Source of the DNA: Acheta domesticus
Lineage: Eukaryota; Arthropoda; Insecta; Orthoptera; Gryllidae
NCBI GenBank assembly: GCA_031308135.1
Contig: JAHLJT010008446.1
Span: forward strand, 166,617,285 to 166,681,284
Length of the DNA: 64,000 nt
Direction of reading: 5' to 3'
The notes under the pieces are model-generated. The model did not search any database. It had not been told where the DNA came from and saw nothing but the letters and a program-made list of their open reading frames with translations. A program made the position numbers and the translations under genes. Positions 12,451 to 23,039 of the stretch are shown in pieces (the stretch's first letter is position 1; each line of letters opens with the position of its first letter).

Positions 12451-13334
12451 CATTGAGTATTAAAACATTTTAAAACGGGGGGAACCAGTTGTAATGGGTT
12501 GTAGTGGGTAGGTAAATGGTGCAAGACTATTCAGAAGCACGATACAATGTCAAATTTTACTGAATTAAGATAGATAAGTAAGTTGTTCCATTAAGTTAGT
12601 TAATAATAAGTGGTGTTTGGAAGGTATAGTTAATCTTATGGGAATTATTGGCAAGAATCCAGACAGTGTAATTTGTTTATAAGAAACCTGATTAATGCAT
12701 AATAATGTTTAATCTGAGAGATGTCAAGTAATTTTATATAAGAACGTGCCAGCACATACCTTATCAAGGCGATCCCCCAAGAACCAACCCTGTTCTCCTT
12801 ATCACTGTTAAAGATTTATATGTGTGTAGCTGCCCATACCTGACCCACCACGGAAGCAGGTAAAATACGGTTACAATATATATATATATATGAGATGGAA
12901 AAACTAAATGATAACACTCCTTGTATCTCCTCAACCATAAGGATACAAATATGCCGTTTGAACCGTCGGTTGCATTAATAGGGGCTACTTGAATTCAGCA
13001 GGTTTCGTCTTTGCACTATTTTTAATACGAAGGTAAAAGGTCATCTTTGTTTTTTAATGGAACCATATGCTAATTTTCAGCGTATCGTAATTGGTTTTAA
13101 AAGACGATTTCAAATATGTGTATATCTTTGTATTTGAGCGAATCGTGTTTGAGAAATTGATTTGTTTTTGTGTCTTATTCGGCCCTTTTCCATTCGACCT
13201 TGCCTGTTTCCGATTGAGAAACAAACGGAAAATGTCTCTAGAATGGTTTTGCCTACTTTCCAAAAGCGCTCAGAGGTCACATACGCGTATATAACAGGGC
13301 GGAGACTAGGAATATAAAATGCGCTGCTGGGGTA

Positions 13335-13721
13335 ATGTTTGCGTTCTACCAGTTTCTTAGAGCAGATATGTTCACCTTTGAAGAGAAAAGTATTGTGAAT
13401 GCGCAAGGAAAGCCGTTAGAGCAGTATAACGATATGGAGAGCTGTGTCCTATTTGTCAGCTTCCTACACGTCAGTTTCTTGCGAGTATGTGTACGGAACT
13501 ATTGGAATCGGGGAGTAGAAACGCGAAACCCGAGGACAAGACAAAAAACTGCAACTAATGAAGCACATGAGGTTATTCTGGCATTGGCGTATAGGACGTC
13601 ACATGCTAGTTCGCGAGATTTGTGCAACTCTTGGAGCACATTCTTAAGTAAAGCAATGTTCTGTAACAATGTATTTGGTATAATATTTGTATGCAATTAT
13701 ATGTATTTTCTTTGTATGTGA
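13335..13721 (+). pseudogene. DUF4817-type helix-turn-helix fragment of a transposase
   Basis: The frame contains MFTFEEKSIV near the start and later VETRNPRTRQKTATNEAHE followed by VILALAYRTSHASSRDL. This is the pattern of the N-terminal helix-turn-helix called DUF4817 in Tc1/mariner-like transposases of insects ('f.S.eEr' start, then 'nPRTRQRTATdEAHEviVLA...hvSSRdlar'). In the family this domain binds the transposon ends and is followed by a DDE domain. Here the region between the two blocks is scrambled and the frame ends soon after SSRDL, so no catalytic part remains. It sits between the long inverted arms of the element at 12892-14999, consistent with being that element's own gene. Confidence 0.65.
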
Positions 13722-13819
13722 CGGATAGTTACGAATAAATTATGATTAATAAACACTGTTCATTTTTTTTATTATTTTTTAAATTTATAATGGAATTGGT
13801 CGAATTACTATGTTGTCAC

Positions 13820-14511
13820 TAGAGACCGGAAAAATATGTAGTATAAAATGTCAAAATATGTACATAAATATGTAATGAAAATAGTAAGAATATGTAGTAA
13901 ATATGTAAAATCGGATATAATACGTAATATTAAAATTCTCTAATTAAAAACCACTTACATAGCAAGAAATTACATTTAGAAAAAACTGCCCACTTTACAT
14001 CATACAACTTTCACGTTAATAGTAAAAGCTTAATCTATTGTAATCCAGGACCGCAGTTTAGCAGCCAGACTAATCGCAATAGAAGCCATCGCACCAACTG
14101 GCAAGATCTACGATCAGCGAACACACACTGTAGCATCTTCATCAAAGTGTCATACATCAGTGATCGCATTTTTTCTCGGAAATTAAGTTTACAGATCACA
14201 AAACGCGGTGTCGATGCTTTGGACACCTAGATTTCCGCAATAATGTTGGAAAAATGCTGATAAAAAATACATTAAAAATTCATTAAATTCATTTTCATTA
14301 AAAAATATGGAATTAAATAGAAGGAAATTGATAAAATAAGAAAATATTTTGTGAAAACAGAAAAATATGTAAAATAGAACTAAATACTTAAAAATATGTA
14401 AAGAAAAAATTTAATGTTGTATTAGGAGGACTATGATTCGCCAAGATTACAATTTTGAGAACGGTAAGTAGAAAGGGAAAAACATGTAATTACATAAAAA
14501 TCCTGTCTCTA
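13820..14511. mobile_element. Non-autonomous hAT-like element with 8-bp target duplication
   Basis: The ends are inverted: left TAGAGACCGGAAAAATATGTA without its last base, and the reverse complement of the right TAGAGACAGGATTTTTATGT. Directly outside, GTTGTCAC occurs on both sides (13812-13819 and 14512-14519). This is an 8-bp direct repeat, the target duplication size of the hAT superfamily. The inside (692 bases) is AT-rich, with repeated AAATATGTA words near the ends, and has no transposase frame; the 63-codon minus frame at 14035-14226 shows no known domain. It lies inside the transposon at 12892-14999 and is therefore the younger insertion. Confidence 0.75.
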
Positions 14512-15189
14512 GTTGTCACAGTTGTTAAAATAACAATAGTATTTGCTTGACAAAATAAGAACTTTTCGGAATCCAGTATGCAGCATTTGAGTCTTCCTTG
14601 GTCGAATTACTGTGCTCAAGTAAATGAGTGCGTTTGTCTGAAGGACGGACTGGCGAAGTTTCCCATTTAGTCGGCAGAAAAACTCAAATGGAAAATTACC
14701 GTTTCAGTGCAAAAATACGTTACAAAAAGACCAATTTCCAAAAAAACGATCCGCTTAAATACGAAGATATACACATACTTCAAATTGTCTTTTTAAACCT
14801 ATTACGATACGCTAAAATTTAGCATATTTAGAATAAAAATACAAGTTGACCTTATGTCTTCGAACTAAAAATAGTGCAAAGACGAAGTATGCTGTCTTCA
14901 AATAGCCCCCGTTAATGCAATCGACTGTTCAAACGGCATCTTCGTATTTTGCACGTTCGAGGAAATACAAGGGGTGTTATCACTTAGCTGTTCCACCAGT
15001 ATATACCTAAGTTGTCGTCAGCAAATATCTTGAAAACGGTTCGAGGTATCGAGATGCTATTTGCGCCATGTTCTTGCAGATGATGGGGCAAATAACATAT
15101 TCCGTTTTCTTGTTTGTAACGTATGTAATGTAACGGTACGACCTGTCGCGAACGAGATATCAAGTGATATTAGTTACATTTTATATGAA

Positions 15190-15700
15190 TTTTAATTCGA
15201 TCGGGCGAGCAACGGACGAGGGGGGGCGGCCCTGCCTCTCGCGCCGGCGAGCCAAGTCACTTTCGAAGCGGGGTGCGGTTGGAACTTTTACGACCTTTGC
15301 TTGCCGGTACTCCCTTTGCTTGCCGCACCTGGCCGAGTCGCGCCGCCGACCGCCACGACTCGGGGGAGGTAAGAGCAGGCATTGTCCCTCTCGGAGGCGC
15401 CCTTATCAAAGCGCCGGCACTGAGACAAACACCCACTGCATGTTTACGACCAAACGAACTGTGCCACACCTGCCATCCCCGAAATGTAGGTTGCAACGAC
15501 TTTGTCGCGGATCGCGGAGCAAAACAACGCTCCGCGGCTCCAACTGCCAAATTCGCATTTGAAATTTTCGACTGCGAGAAGGCGAGGCATTGGCCGAGCT
15601 ACGCCCCGCCACTCCACCAAAATTTAATTTCCTTCAATCAGGGCGAACCTGCAGAGCGTGAGGGAGGGGCTCTCGTTAGGACAGGAGAACTTCGTGAAAA
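15190..15700. other. GC/CpG-rich stretch, no recognised gene
   Basis: Dense CpG with overlapping frames of 97-145 codons on both strands and no domain that I recognise. CTTTGCTTGCCG occurs twice, at about 15294 and 15312. It may be a CpG island or a GC-rich repeat. Confidence 0.3.
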
Positions 15701-15702
15701 AC

Positions 15703-15940
15703 ACTTATGAGGGAACTAGCATTCGGGAGAGAGGTCTTCTTCTCTTAGACTTACGATAGATCCAGCATCGGAGAGACTCGCCAATTGCTCTCACTTACTA
15801 ATGAGAGACTTGTGATAGAATCAGCATCGGGGAGAGACATGAGTTGTTCTCGTAGACTTACGCGAGAATTAGTATCAGGAAGAGTTGCCAATTGCTCTCA
15901 CTTATCAGAGAACTAGCATCAGCAGGAGACATGCGATGCG
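15703..15940. repeat. Degenerate tandem repeat, about five units of 35-60 bp
   Basis: Units share CTTACGATAGAACTAGCATC-like cores followed by GGGAGAGAC. Two of them contain the identical block GCCAATTGCTCTCACTTA (about 15780 and 15887). Unit length varies, so the array is old or under gene-conversion-like shuffling. It adjoins the GC-rich block on the left. Confidence 0.6.
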
Positions 15941-15989
15941 GGTCTACGCATTAGTTTTGCGTGTACTGAGTTTCATAATTCGCAATACG

Positions 15990-16320
15990 ATCATTAGCCG
16001 ATCTCGACTTTGCCACCCGCGCAAATGACCGGCCGTATTCGCGATCGCATGCCGTCTACGCCTACGCCATTCGCATGAGCCATTCGCTAGCCGCCCGGCC
16101 AGAGACAAAAGTTAATCCGCCGCTGCTGCCTCTGCCGCCGACGCTTTATGGTGCCTGGGTGTGATTATAGCTGAATGAGCGACCTGTGCGGCCGAGACGG
16201 GCCGGACTGCGGGGACCCGGCCGACCTTGACCGCAGCGAAAGGCAAGACGCCTTCCCCTCGTCTGCCCGAGGACGACTCCAGCTGGAGTGTCTCCTTGCC
16301 AGGAAGCCACCAAATATGGT
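15990..16320. other. GC/CpG-rich stretch
   Basis: CpG-rich sequence with GCCGCTGCTGCCTCTGCCGCC at its centre; no reading frame with a recognisable protein. Together with 15190-15700 it forms about 1.1 kb of raised GC content. Confidence 0.3.
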
Positions 16321-16984
16321 AATATCAGCTTTGTTACTGCAATAATGCGGAAGGACTTAAAATGGTAGAAGAGAAAATCAGAGGGAGAAAGTCATACGCC
16401 ATCAGTGTTGGCCTAGCTTCCTTGTTATTGTATTATCATGATCAATTATACCATTGGGAAATTATGAGATAAAAGTAATTAAGCCCGCAAGGTAATTTTT
16501 TAAATCATTGTACATCATTCATCACCTCCTCAATTTAATAATTAAATGTTCTTTGTAAACTTTATGTATGTGTCTGTGTTTTGTTACGAAAAGCACGTCC
16601 CCGATTCCAAATCACCAAGCAGGGGCATCGAGTAGGAGCTAGCCGGCAGGTTCACGGGTGACACATGTGTTACAATAACTTTTGGAGATATTGACACAAC
16701 TTTGATTTTTTAAATGGAAGTATATATTTTTTCTCCATCATTCTAAAGATCTTTCAAAATGCAATGAAATGATATAAATATTGTTAATATTCTGAAAGTA
16801 TTTGTTGCAAAAACAGTGCAATTAGAACTTGGTAAATGCCATGCTGCAGCGCGCAAGGACAGCTGACTAGCTGATATCGTATACGTGAGTCGACACACCT
16901 TGTCGGAAAAGGAAAAATGTCGATTACGACACTTCCTATGCTCTTTCAAGTAATGCTAATGACCATTTTATTACACATATTAAG

Positions 16985-17285
16985 AAGTCTATTGTTTTGA
17001 ACCTGAAAGACCGGCGAGAAAAATGGACCTTCAGAATATTGTGTCGGATAAATTGTCTACAATGTTCAAAATCGTATATTGGTCAAACGAAGAGGAAGTT
17101 GAAGACATGAGTATCTGAGCATAGGCGCAATATATACGAGATTTCAGATCGGCACACCGTCTGGACAGTGGCCATTCCCTTAATTTATAAGATGTTAAAG
17201 TTTTGGGGACAGAACAGAATTATTTTTCTAGATTGGTTTTAGAAACTCTTTATATTAAAACTTCAAACTATCTCTATTCAGGTTG
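16985..17285 (+). pseudogene. Penelope-like element, GIY-YIG endonuclease fragment
   Basis: In the plus strand the translation gives a KDRREKW lead, then CRINCLQCSKSYIGQTKRKL, SEHRRNIYE, and after a frame change SAHRLDSGHSLNL, DVKVLGTEQNYFSRLVLETL and YIKTSNY. This is the order of the GIY-YIG endonuclease that ends Penelope-like retroelement proteins: 'y.I.C..C...YIGqTkR.l..R..EHrr.i...', then 'sa...H....gH..nf.dvkil..E.ny.kRl.lEtl.I'. The GIY half-motif is replaced by FRI.CRI, and a frameshift and a stop break it, so it is inactive. No reverse transcriptase part is visible upstream, so the copy is 5'-truncated. Confidence 0.75.
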
Positions 17286-17965
17286 AAACGAATTCTTTTA
17301 CGTGTCTTTATGACTCTGTTTTATGGAAATTTTTAGATAAGAAATAATGCATTGTTGATTGCCAACACAGACTGTTTTTCTTTTATTTAATTTTACTCTT
17401 CTTGTATATTATTTGTAATTTATAATTTCCACTACCCCTTTCTTTTTTTCAAACTAAAGTTTAAGATCTCTGATTGGTAATATCTCATTTAACGTATTTT
17501 GAAGCTTCTCTGCTCCCCCTCTCCCTCACAACGGTTATTTAAACGATGGTTTCTTTGTGCTCATTGGAACAGCCATTCTGCACGTGCTTTGCACGCTATT
17601 TTGTACATCACGTACATAGTAGTTTACTAAATATGTTTTGTTTGATCTGTATTTGAATTGGTGAGTCTCGATACATATATATTTATGATTATATCGAGTA
17701 CTATTCTTTATTCTATGTTTAACAGTTTCATTAAATGGATTTTTTGGTAACTACATATTCACACTCTTGTCAATGTATGAATTATATCTCCTTATTTTTA
17801 CTGTTTATAGCCTGAAGATGAGGAAAATTATATTCCTCAAAACGTTGCTGTTTAAATTTCATTTTGTACCTGGAAATCTAAATAAAAACTTTTCGTCTGT
17901 TGTGAATAATCTGTGCCCAGTTTCAATAGGTTTTATCCACTTTTTCTCTACCAGAGATCGGCAGT
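17286..17965 (+). other. 3' region of the Penelope-like copy with hammerhead-like motif
   Basis: The region after the endonuclease is AT-rich and non-coding. At 17811-17850 there is CCTGAAGA, a short hairpin (GAGG at 17820-17823 paired with CCTC at 17835-17838), then AAAACGTTGCTG. Penelope-like elements are known to carry hammerhead ribozymes in their terminal repeats, with a core CUGANGA, stem II, GAAA. Here CTGAAGA and stem II are present, but the GAAA strand reads AAAAC, so at best it is a decayed core. Confidence 0.3.
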
Positions 17966-17969
17966 AAGA

Positions 17970-19970
17970 GTTTTTCTGTCGAAAATTCGCCGTTTTCGGC
18001 GCATGATAACGTAATTTTCTCTTCTTACGTAGAACTTCGTAAGGCGAGAATATAAAATTGAATTTAAGATGAGAGCTATATAAAGAAGAATTATAGAAAG
18101 TGAAGTACAATCCAGGTTAAACAATGTTTCAAGTTTAAATGCGGATTTTTGCCTATTTGCCTATGTTTTTCCTTCAATGGATAATGCTGTTTTTTAGGTT
18201 ACTTATTCATTTTGAGGATTAGGAGAATTATAGGAGAATTTTATGGTGCCTATAAATGCTTATTTCACTAATAAATGCATATTTTATGTATAAATGCCTA
18301 AATGTTGCCTATTCTCGTATTTATTGATCAAAATGCAATTATCCTTAATAAATAATTTAAACAATTGTACTTTTTTCATTTTTATCCTGCAGAGTACATA
18401 ACCATCTAACAACTATCAATAAATCAATTTTACTACCACCGCTAGTGCAGTCAAATTATTTATTATTCCGAAGTTTTAATTTTATTTAATAAAGACTCCA
18501 AATTTTTTCTTCAAACTTTCTCCCCGTATATCTCAAAGGATTGGTACCGATTCCATTCTTCGCCAACACTGTATTTTCAAAAATTGCAAAAAGCCTCCAT
18601 TGCAAAAGTACAATATTCAATTCAGAGATTTTTGTCTTAAATGAAGTCTGTTCAAAAAAATCAGATCTTAAAAGGAAGGTCATGTATATATTTTTAAAAC
18701 GAACCCTTTTTTATAGAATTTCTGCTTAAAATTAATGCACATCATTTTAAATATTCTCAAAACTCACTACAAATTTTTGCTCAATATTTTTTCCACGGAT
18801 AGAAAAAAGGACGCTTAAAATAATGGCTCAGGTCTCATTTTAATTGACTTCTGTGAATTTTTGGTAAAATTTCATATTTTGAAATATATTTTATATATCA
18901 TGCGAAAAAATATGTGATGTTGTAACACCACTTGTTAGAATATTGTGTTATGCATTGCGATTAAAACAAATCATACAATTAAAATATTAGAAATAACAGA
19001 TCATACAGTGCAGAGTAGAGTATCAGCTTGCATTTAATGAAAAGCAAAAAGGTAGCTACTAGCTTTTTTGTCCGAATTGCCAACAACGAAAGACAGTATT
19101 TCTAGGAGATTTGTCTGAACAATGATGAAGGCAAACATTCCATCAATGTTACTATATTAGGTTTACTTCAGAAACTTTCTACACAAGAATATCAATAAAT
19201 ATGGATAAGAAAAATGTGTAGTGTCGTGTGAAATACTTATTTAACATTTTTAAATGCATATTTTACAATTTTAAACGCCTATTTCTACAGTTTTTTGACC
19301 CAATAAATCCGCGGCTAATTCATAACAATTTAAAAGAATCATGGTCTCAGATAAATGTTGTGCAAAAAGGTAACCAAATCCACTTTTTAATGTCTGATAA
19401 CAACCAAGCCATTACATATTCCAAAGAAATGGCTACCAACCTCTCTGATGTATTTGCAAAACTTTTTAGTTCTCAAAACTATTCTGCAATTTTCCCAAAG
19501 ATCCCACAAACACTCCAAGAACATGAATTGTACGAGTATATTATTTACAAAAGAAATGAATATATTTGACCACAACGATTAAATTAACACAAACAAAAAA
19601 GCAGTTCAAATGTGTAATTTGCGTGTTTTTTTTAATTTCTGTGTCAATTTATCTTCGTGATAAAATATATTCATTTCTTTTGTAAATATACAATTTATAT
19701 GTTGCTGGAATTTATATGAAATGCAAATTGTTGTATATAAAGTACTTTTTCAAACCAACTTTTGAGTGCTTATTGCCACCGAGCCATTCGAAATATCGAA
19801 GGAGTTTATTAGCCAAAACATGCTTAAAATTCTCTTAAGAGCTTATTTTCGGAGTTTCGTCGTTTCCTCCCTCGACATTCTATGTATGTCAAAACCAAAA
19901 AACATGACCTTGACCAAAAAACACCACTTTGTCTAGTTAGAGTTGCCACCGACGATTCACCATATCGACT
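17970..19970. other. AT-rich stretch without a recognised gene
   Basis: Words such as TTTGCCTATTTGCC and AAATGCCTAAATGTTGCC recur at 18150-18330, and AAATGCATATTTTACA/AAACGCCTATTTC at 19250-19290, suggesting a decayed AT-rich transposon. A plus frame of 113 codons (19228-19569) has no domain I know. An inverted pair of about 25 bases (TTACAAAAGAAATGAATATA at 19550-19569, reverse at about 19667-19686) could form a hairpin with a loop of about 95 bases. Confidence 0.35.
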
Positions 19971-20140
19971 TTAGGGGCGATTGGAGGATCGATGCAAGTT
20001 CCATAGAACACGGAACTACCACATTTATCGTTACGGTACGAGCGCGTGCACAAGTGGATTTCCAGAGCCGAGGCGAGGTCCCCTTGCCGGAGAGGACAAT
20101 TTTTCCTCTATGAGCGCTCGGTCTGGAGGTTCAAAAGGGG

Positions 20141-20375
20141 AAGGTTCACAAGTTCTCAAACATTGTGTAACAATATTCTTTATTGAGAATGTACCCTTTT
20201 GTTTGTACATAGTGTGTGTAAGAGATAATTATCCATATGCAAAAATTCCAATTGTTGAGGCAAAGGGATCACAAGTTCTCACAGATTCTCAAATTTTGTT
20301 CATCAATATTCTTTTATTACGAGTGTACCCTTTTTTTGTACACATTCTATGTAAGAGATAGTCATCAATATGTTA
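20141..20375. repeat. Tandem duplication of about 123 bp
   Basis: Unit 1 (20141-20263) and unit 2 (20264-20375) share TCACAAGTTCTCA, CAATATTCTTTWTT, GWGTGTACCCTTTT, TTTGTACA and TGTAAGAGATA in the same order. A weaker third unit may follow. No gene is recognised in 19971-21660 around it. Confidence 0.6.
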
Positions 20376-21669
20376 AAATTATGTGTTGATGCAAGAGAAT
20401 CAGAAAGATTCAATAGGTGTGCAAACATTGTTTTTACAAGGCTCCTTTAGTGAATTTCTTTTGCAAGACTGCAGGTGTTTGTTCATAGGGACCAAAGACT
20501 TCAATGGGTTTTTACATTATTATAAATGAAGATGTGATTGTGCTTTTTGTTTCTTTACACAACAGTGTTGTTGGTTCCCATAGTTTATGTGTAATAAATG
20601 CGTATTTATTTTGTTTCTCAAGCTTTTTTTTCAGTGAACACGTGTTCACTTTTACCTTTTCTTTTTTTATTTCAAGTGAATTACGGGTGTTGTTTTTGTA
20701 TGTATGTTTTTTGATGATGTAGTGTGCAATTTAATGAGGCTAATATATCAGTTCGATAGGAAGTGAATGTCTCTGTTAGAACAAGCAATAAGCTCTTTTA
20801 AGCATAATTGAATGCATTATGCATCACGCAATTATGCACCCTGGTCCACGGCCACGAGTCGGGTACAAATTATTTTATTGTAATGTATGTTATTCTAGCA
20901 CTCTCGCCCAGCCTTTACTCCGCTGCCAGACGTGCTCGAACTTGATATCGAACGCGCGTGTGAGCTTACAAATAATCGCAACGTCACAAGCGGCGTACAG
21001 ATTCCGCCCCTGGAAACGTACATTTAACCCAATGCAAAATATCTGGTTCGAAGGATGAAAATCGATGAAGACTAGTGAAACGCACAAAAAGGTCTCCAAC
21101 GCAATATTCTTGAAATTATTCAGAGAATTTTCACGGAAAGATCAAGTTGTCAGTAGAAGATTGAGAAAACGGAGCACTCCAAATTACCGCATATTCATCT
21201 TAGTGCCTGGAAAATTTTGAAGCAATTAGTGATAGAATCCAGAAAGCTGTAATGTTCACGCAGTTCACCGTCTTATTTTATGGGCCATTAACATTCTTGT
21301 TCAATGAATAGTACATTCTCCATTAGAATTTTCATAGTAGCTTATTACTATTCGCAGAAGATACTAGAAGTGTGCATCTTTCTGAGGGAGAATATCACTA
21401 ATTCTGTAAAGAATCTTGTTACGTTAATAAAAGTCACGTGCAGTTTCTGTTCGTTAGAAAGAACATTATGGATGATAATGTAGCATCCAAGTTAATTTAG
21501 AAAGTAATTAGAGCAATTCATAAGCAATTAAAAATGCTCATCATCATCCTAAAGTCCAAAAAGTGCCCTGTCGCTGCCGCCATGACATTCTGTCCTCGGC
21601 TGTTCTTTTCATCTCTGCGAAACTTCTGACGAGTAGATCGGTTTGAAGTTATTCAAAAATTTTCGTTCT

Positions 21670-22970
21670 AAGGTCCGTTCGCTGTAACGTCACTCCGCAT
21701 GTAAAGAAATTTGGAATTTATCCCTCCACTCTGTAGTTCGTGATTGGCTACGCCATTCACTCCACGACCATACTCAAATGCCCGCACGTGTCACAGCCAG
21801 AACTGTCATAGCATGTTATTTTCACTAGTAATTCTTTAATACGCCCAAAACACCAACCAAAATATGCTGATATTTCCTTAAATATCACAGAACTTACATT
21901 TACGTGTGTTTTTGCAAAGTAGCAGTGAAATCCCGCCCGAAGCCGAATATCAATAGAACATACAGTGACGTTCTTTTAAAATTTTGCAGTCACAAATCTT
22001 CATTAAACACATCAAGAATTTTATTTTATGTTAGAAATTCGTTTCTACGAAAAAATACGCACATGAATAGCAATGGCAGATTAACAAATTCATTGCACTC
22101 GTCCTCCACCTGGTTTGTTACACATCTCTTCTTACGTGGATAAGTTACCTTTCCAATGACTTAATTCATTACACAGTTTTCTAACACATCTGACACCGAC
22201 CCCTGCAATTCAGCAGTCATTTCTTCCACCTGCCACAAAGTAAGTGACGGATTTTAGCCGCTAATTATTCAAACACATCAATATCACCTTCTTCTCCCTA
22301 CTTATAAGGGATTTTCCTTGCGAATGTTTCAAACCGGCTTCTCCCAGGAACTGCTTCTCTCATTGTGTTCAATGTGGGTCATTCCATATTAAATCACAGT
22401 CATTTTACATCACGTCTCAGATTTCAGATGAAATTTGACACATAGGTAGTATGAATAAGGAATAAGAAAACTACAAATTTTCAGTAAAATATTTCCACCC
22501 GTTGTGAAATACAGCGCATGTAAAATTTTGCAAAATTGGGTTCCCGAAAATTTTTAAATTGATGTAGAATCTCACCAAATTAAGATAGAGAGCTGGAACA
22601 TGTGTCATTTTTCCGCTTTCTTTATGGCCTTGTATATGGTATACAACTCAATAGAGGTTGCGTTCAAAAGGTTTTTGAAATTTGAATTTAAAATTTTGAT
22701 TACGAGTTTTTTTCAAAATGCTCATCTTCAAAAAAATTGAAAAATTCTAAATAATCCTTATATGATTCCCAAACAGATGGTGCAAGTTTAAAAATAGGAA
22801 TGCAATGGGTTCATATTGTAATCTTACCTAAAAATGCACAATATTTACTCACCTCTAGATTTTTACTGATTTAAAATACATTTTATTTCACATTATCAGA
22901 CCTAATATATTACAAATTATTCATTTTGTTTGTCTTGCGAGTGTGTTGTGTTTATTGCTATGCTTATCAT
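21670..22970 (+). repeat. Dispersed repeat R, copy 1 (ends in (TTA)n)
   Basis: The segment 22375-22965 matches the reverse complement of 34194-34792 almost throughout. Examples are GGGTCATT.CATATTAAATCA, GAAATTTGACACATAGGTAG, ATGACACATGTTCCAGCTCT read on the other strand, and CGCTTTCTTTATGGCC. The outer left parts share AAGGTCCGTTCGCT (21670-21683 here, inverted at about 35187-35200), so the unit may span 1.0-1.3 kb. It has no coding frame. Its right end runs into the (TTA)n array at 22984 that also touches the Dong-like LINE. Confidence 0.65.
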
Positions 22971-22982
22971 TTACTACTACTT

Positions 22983-23039
<57 letters not shown>
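22983..23039. repeat. (TTA)n microsatellite at LINE 3' junction
   Basis: An uninterrupted ATT/TTA array lies directly next to the 3' end of the minus-strand Dong-like LINE copy A. Confidence 0.95.

Larger units (their letters stand above)
12892..14999 (+). mobile_element. DNA transposon with ~310-bp inverted ends
   Basis: The left arm (12892 to about 13200) and right arm (about 14690-14999) are inverted copies. The left starts GAGATGGAAAAACTAAATGA and the reverse complement of the right starts CTGGTGGAACAGCTAAGTGA. Both continue through GATAACACYCCTTGTATYTCCTC, TGCCGTTTGAAC, TTCGTCTTTGCACTATTTTTA and ATGTGTATATCTT. The outer flanks carry TA on both sides. Between the arms lies a DUF4817-like helix-turn-helix fragment, and a separate hAT-like element is nested at 13820-14511. 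Together this fits a Tc1/mariner-type (IS630) element with long inverted ends, now without its catalytic domain. The direct repeat TTGGTCGAATTACT at 13796-13809 and 14598-14611 marks a further internal duplication. Confidence 0.7.

Noticed and set aside
11847..12524. 225-codon minus-strand frame, the second longest in the window
   Set aside because: It overlaps another long frame in a different phase, the composition is biased, and no domain is recognised. Open because of GC content.
19228..19569. 113-codon plus-strand frame, LINE or transposase candidate
   Set aside because: It reads smoothly but matches nothing I know, and its first half is translated AT-rich repeat; left as unrecognised sequence.
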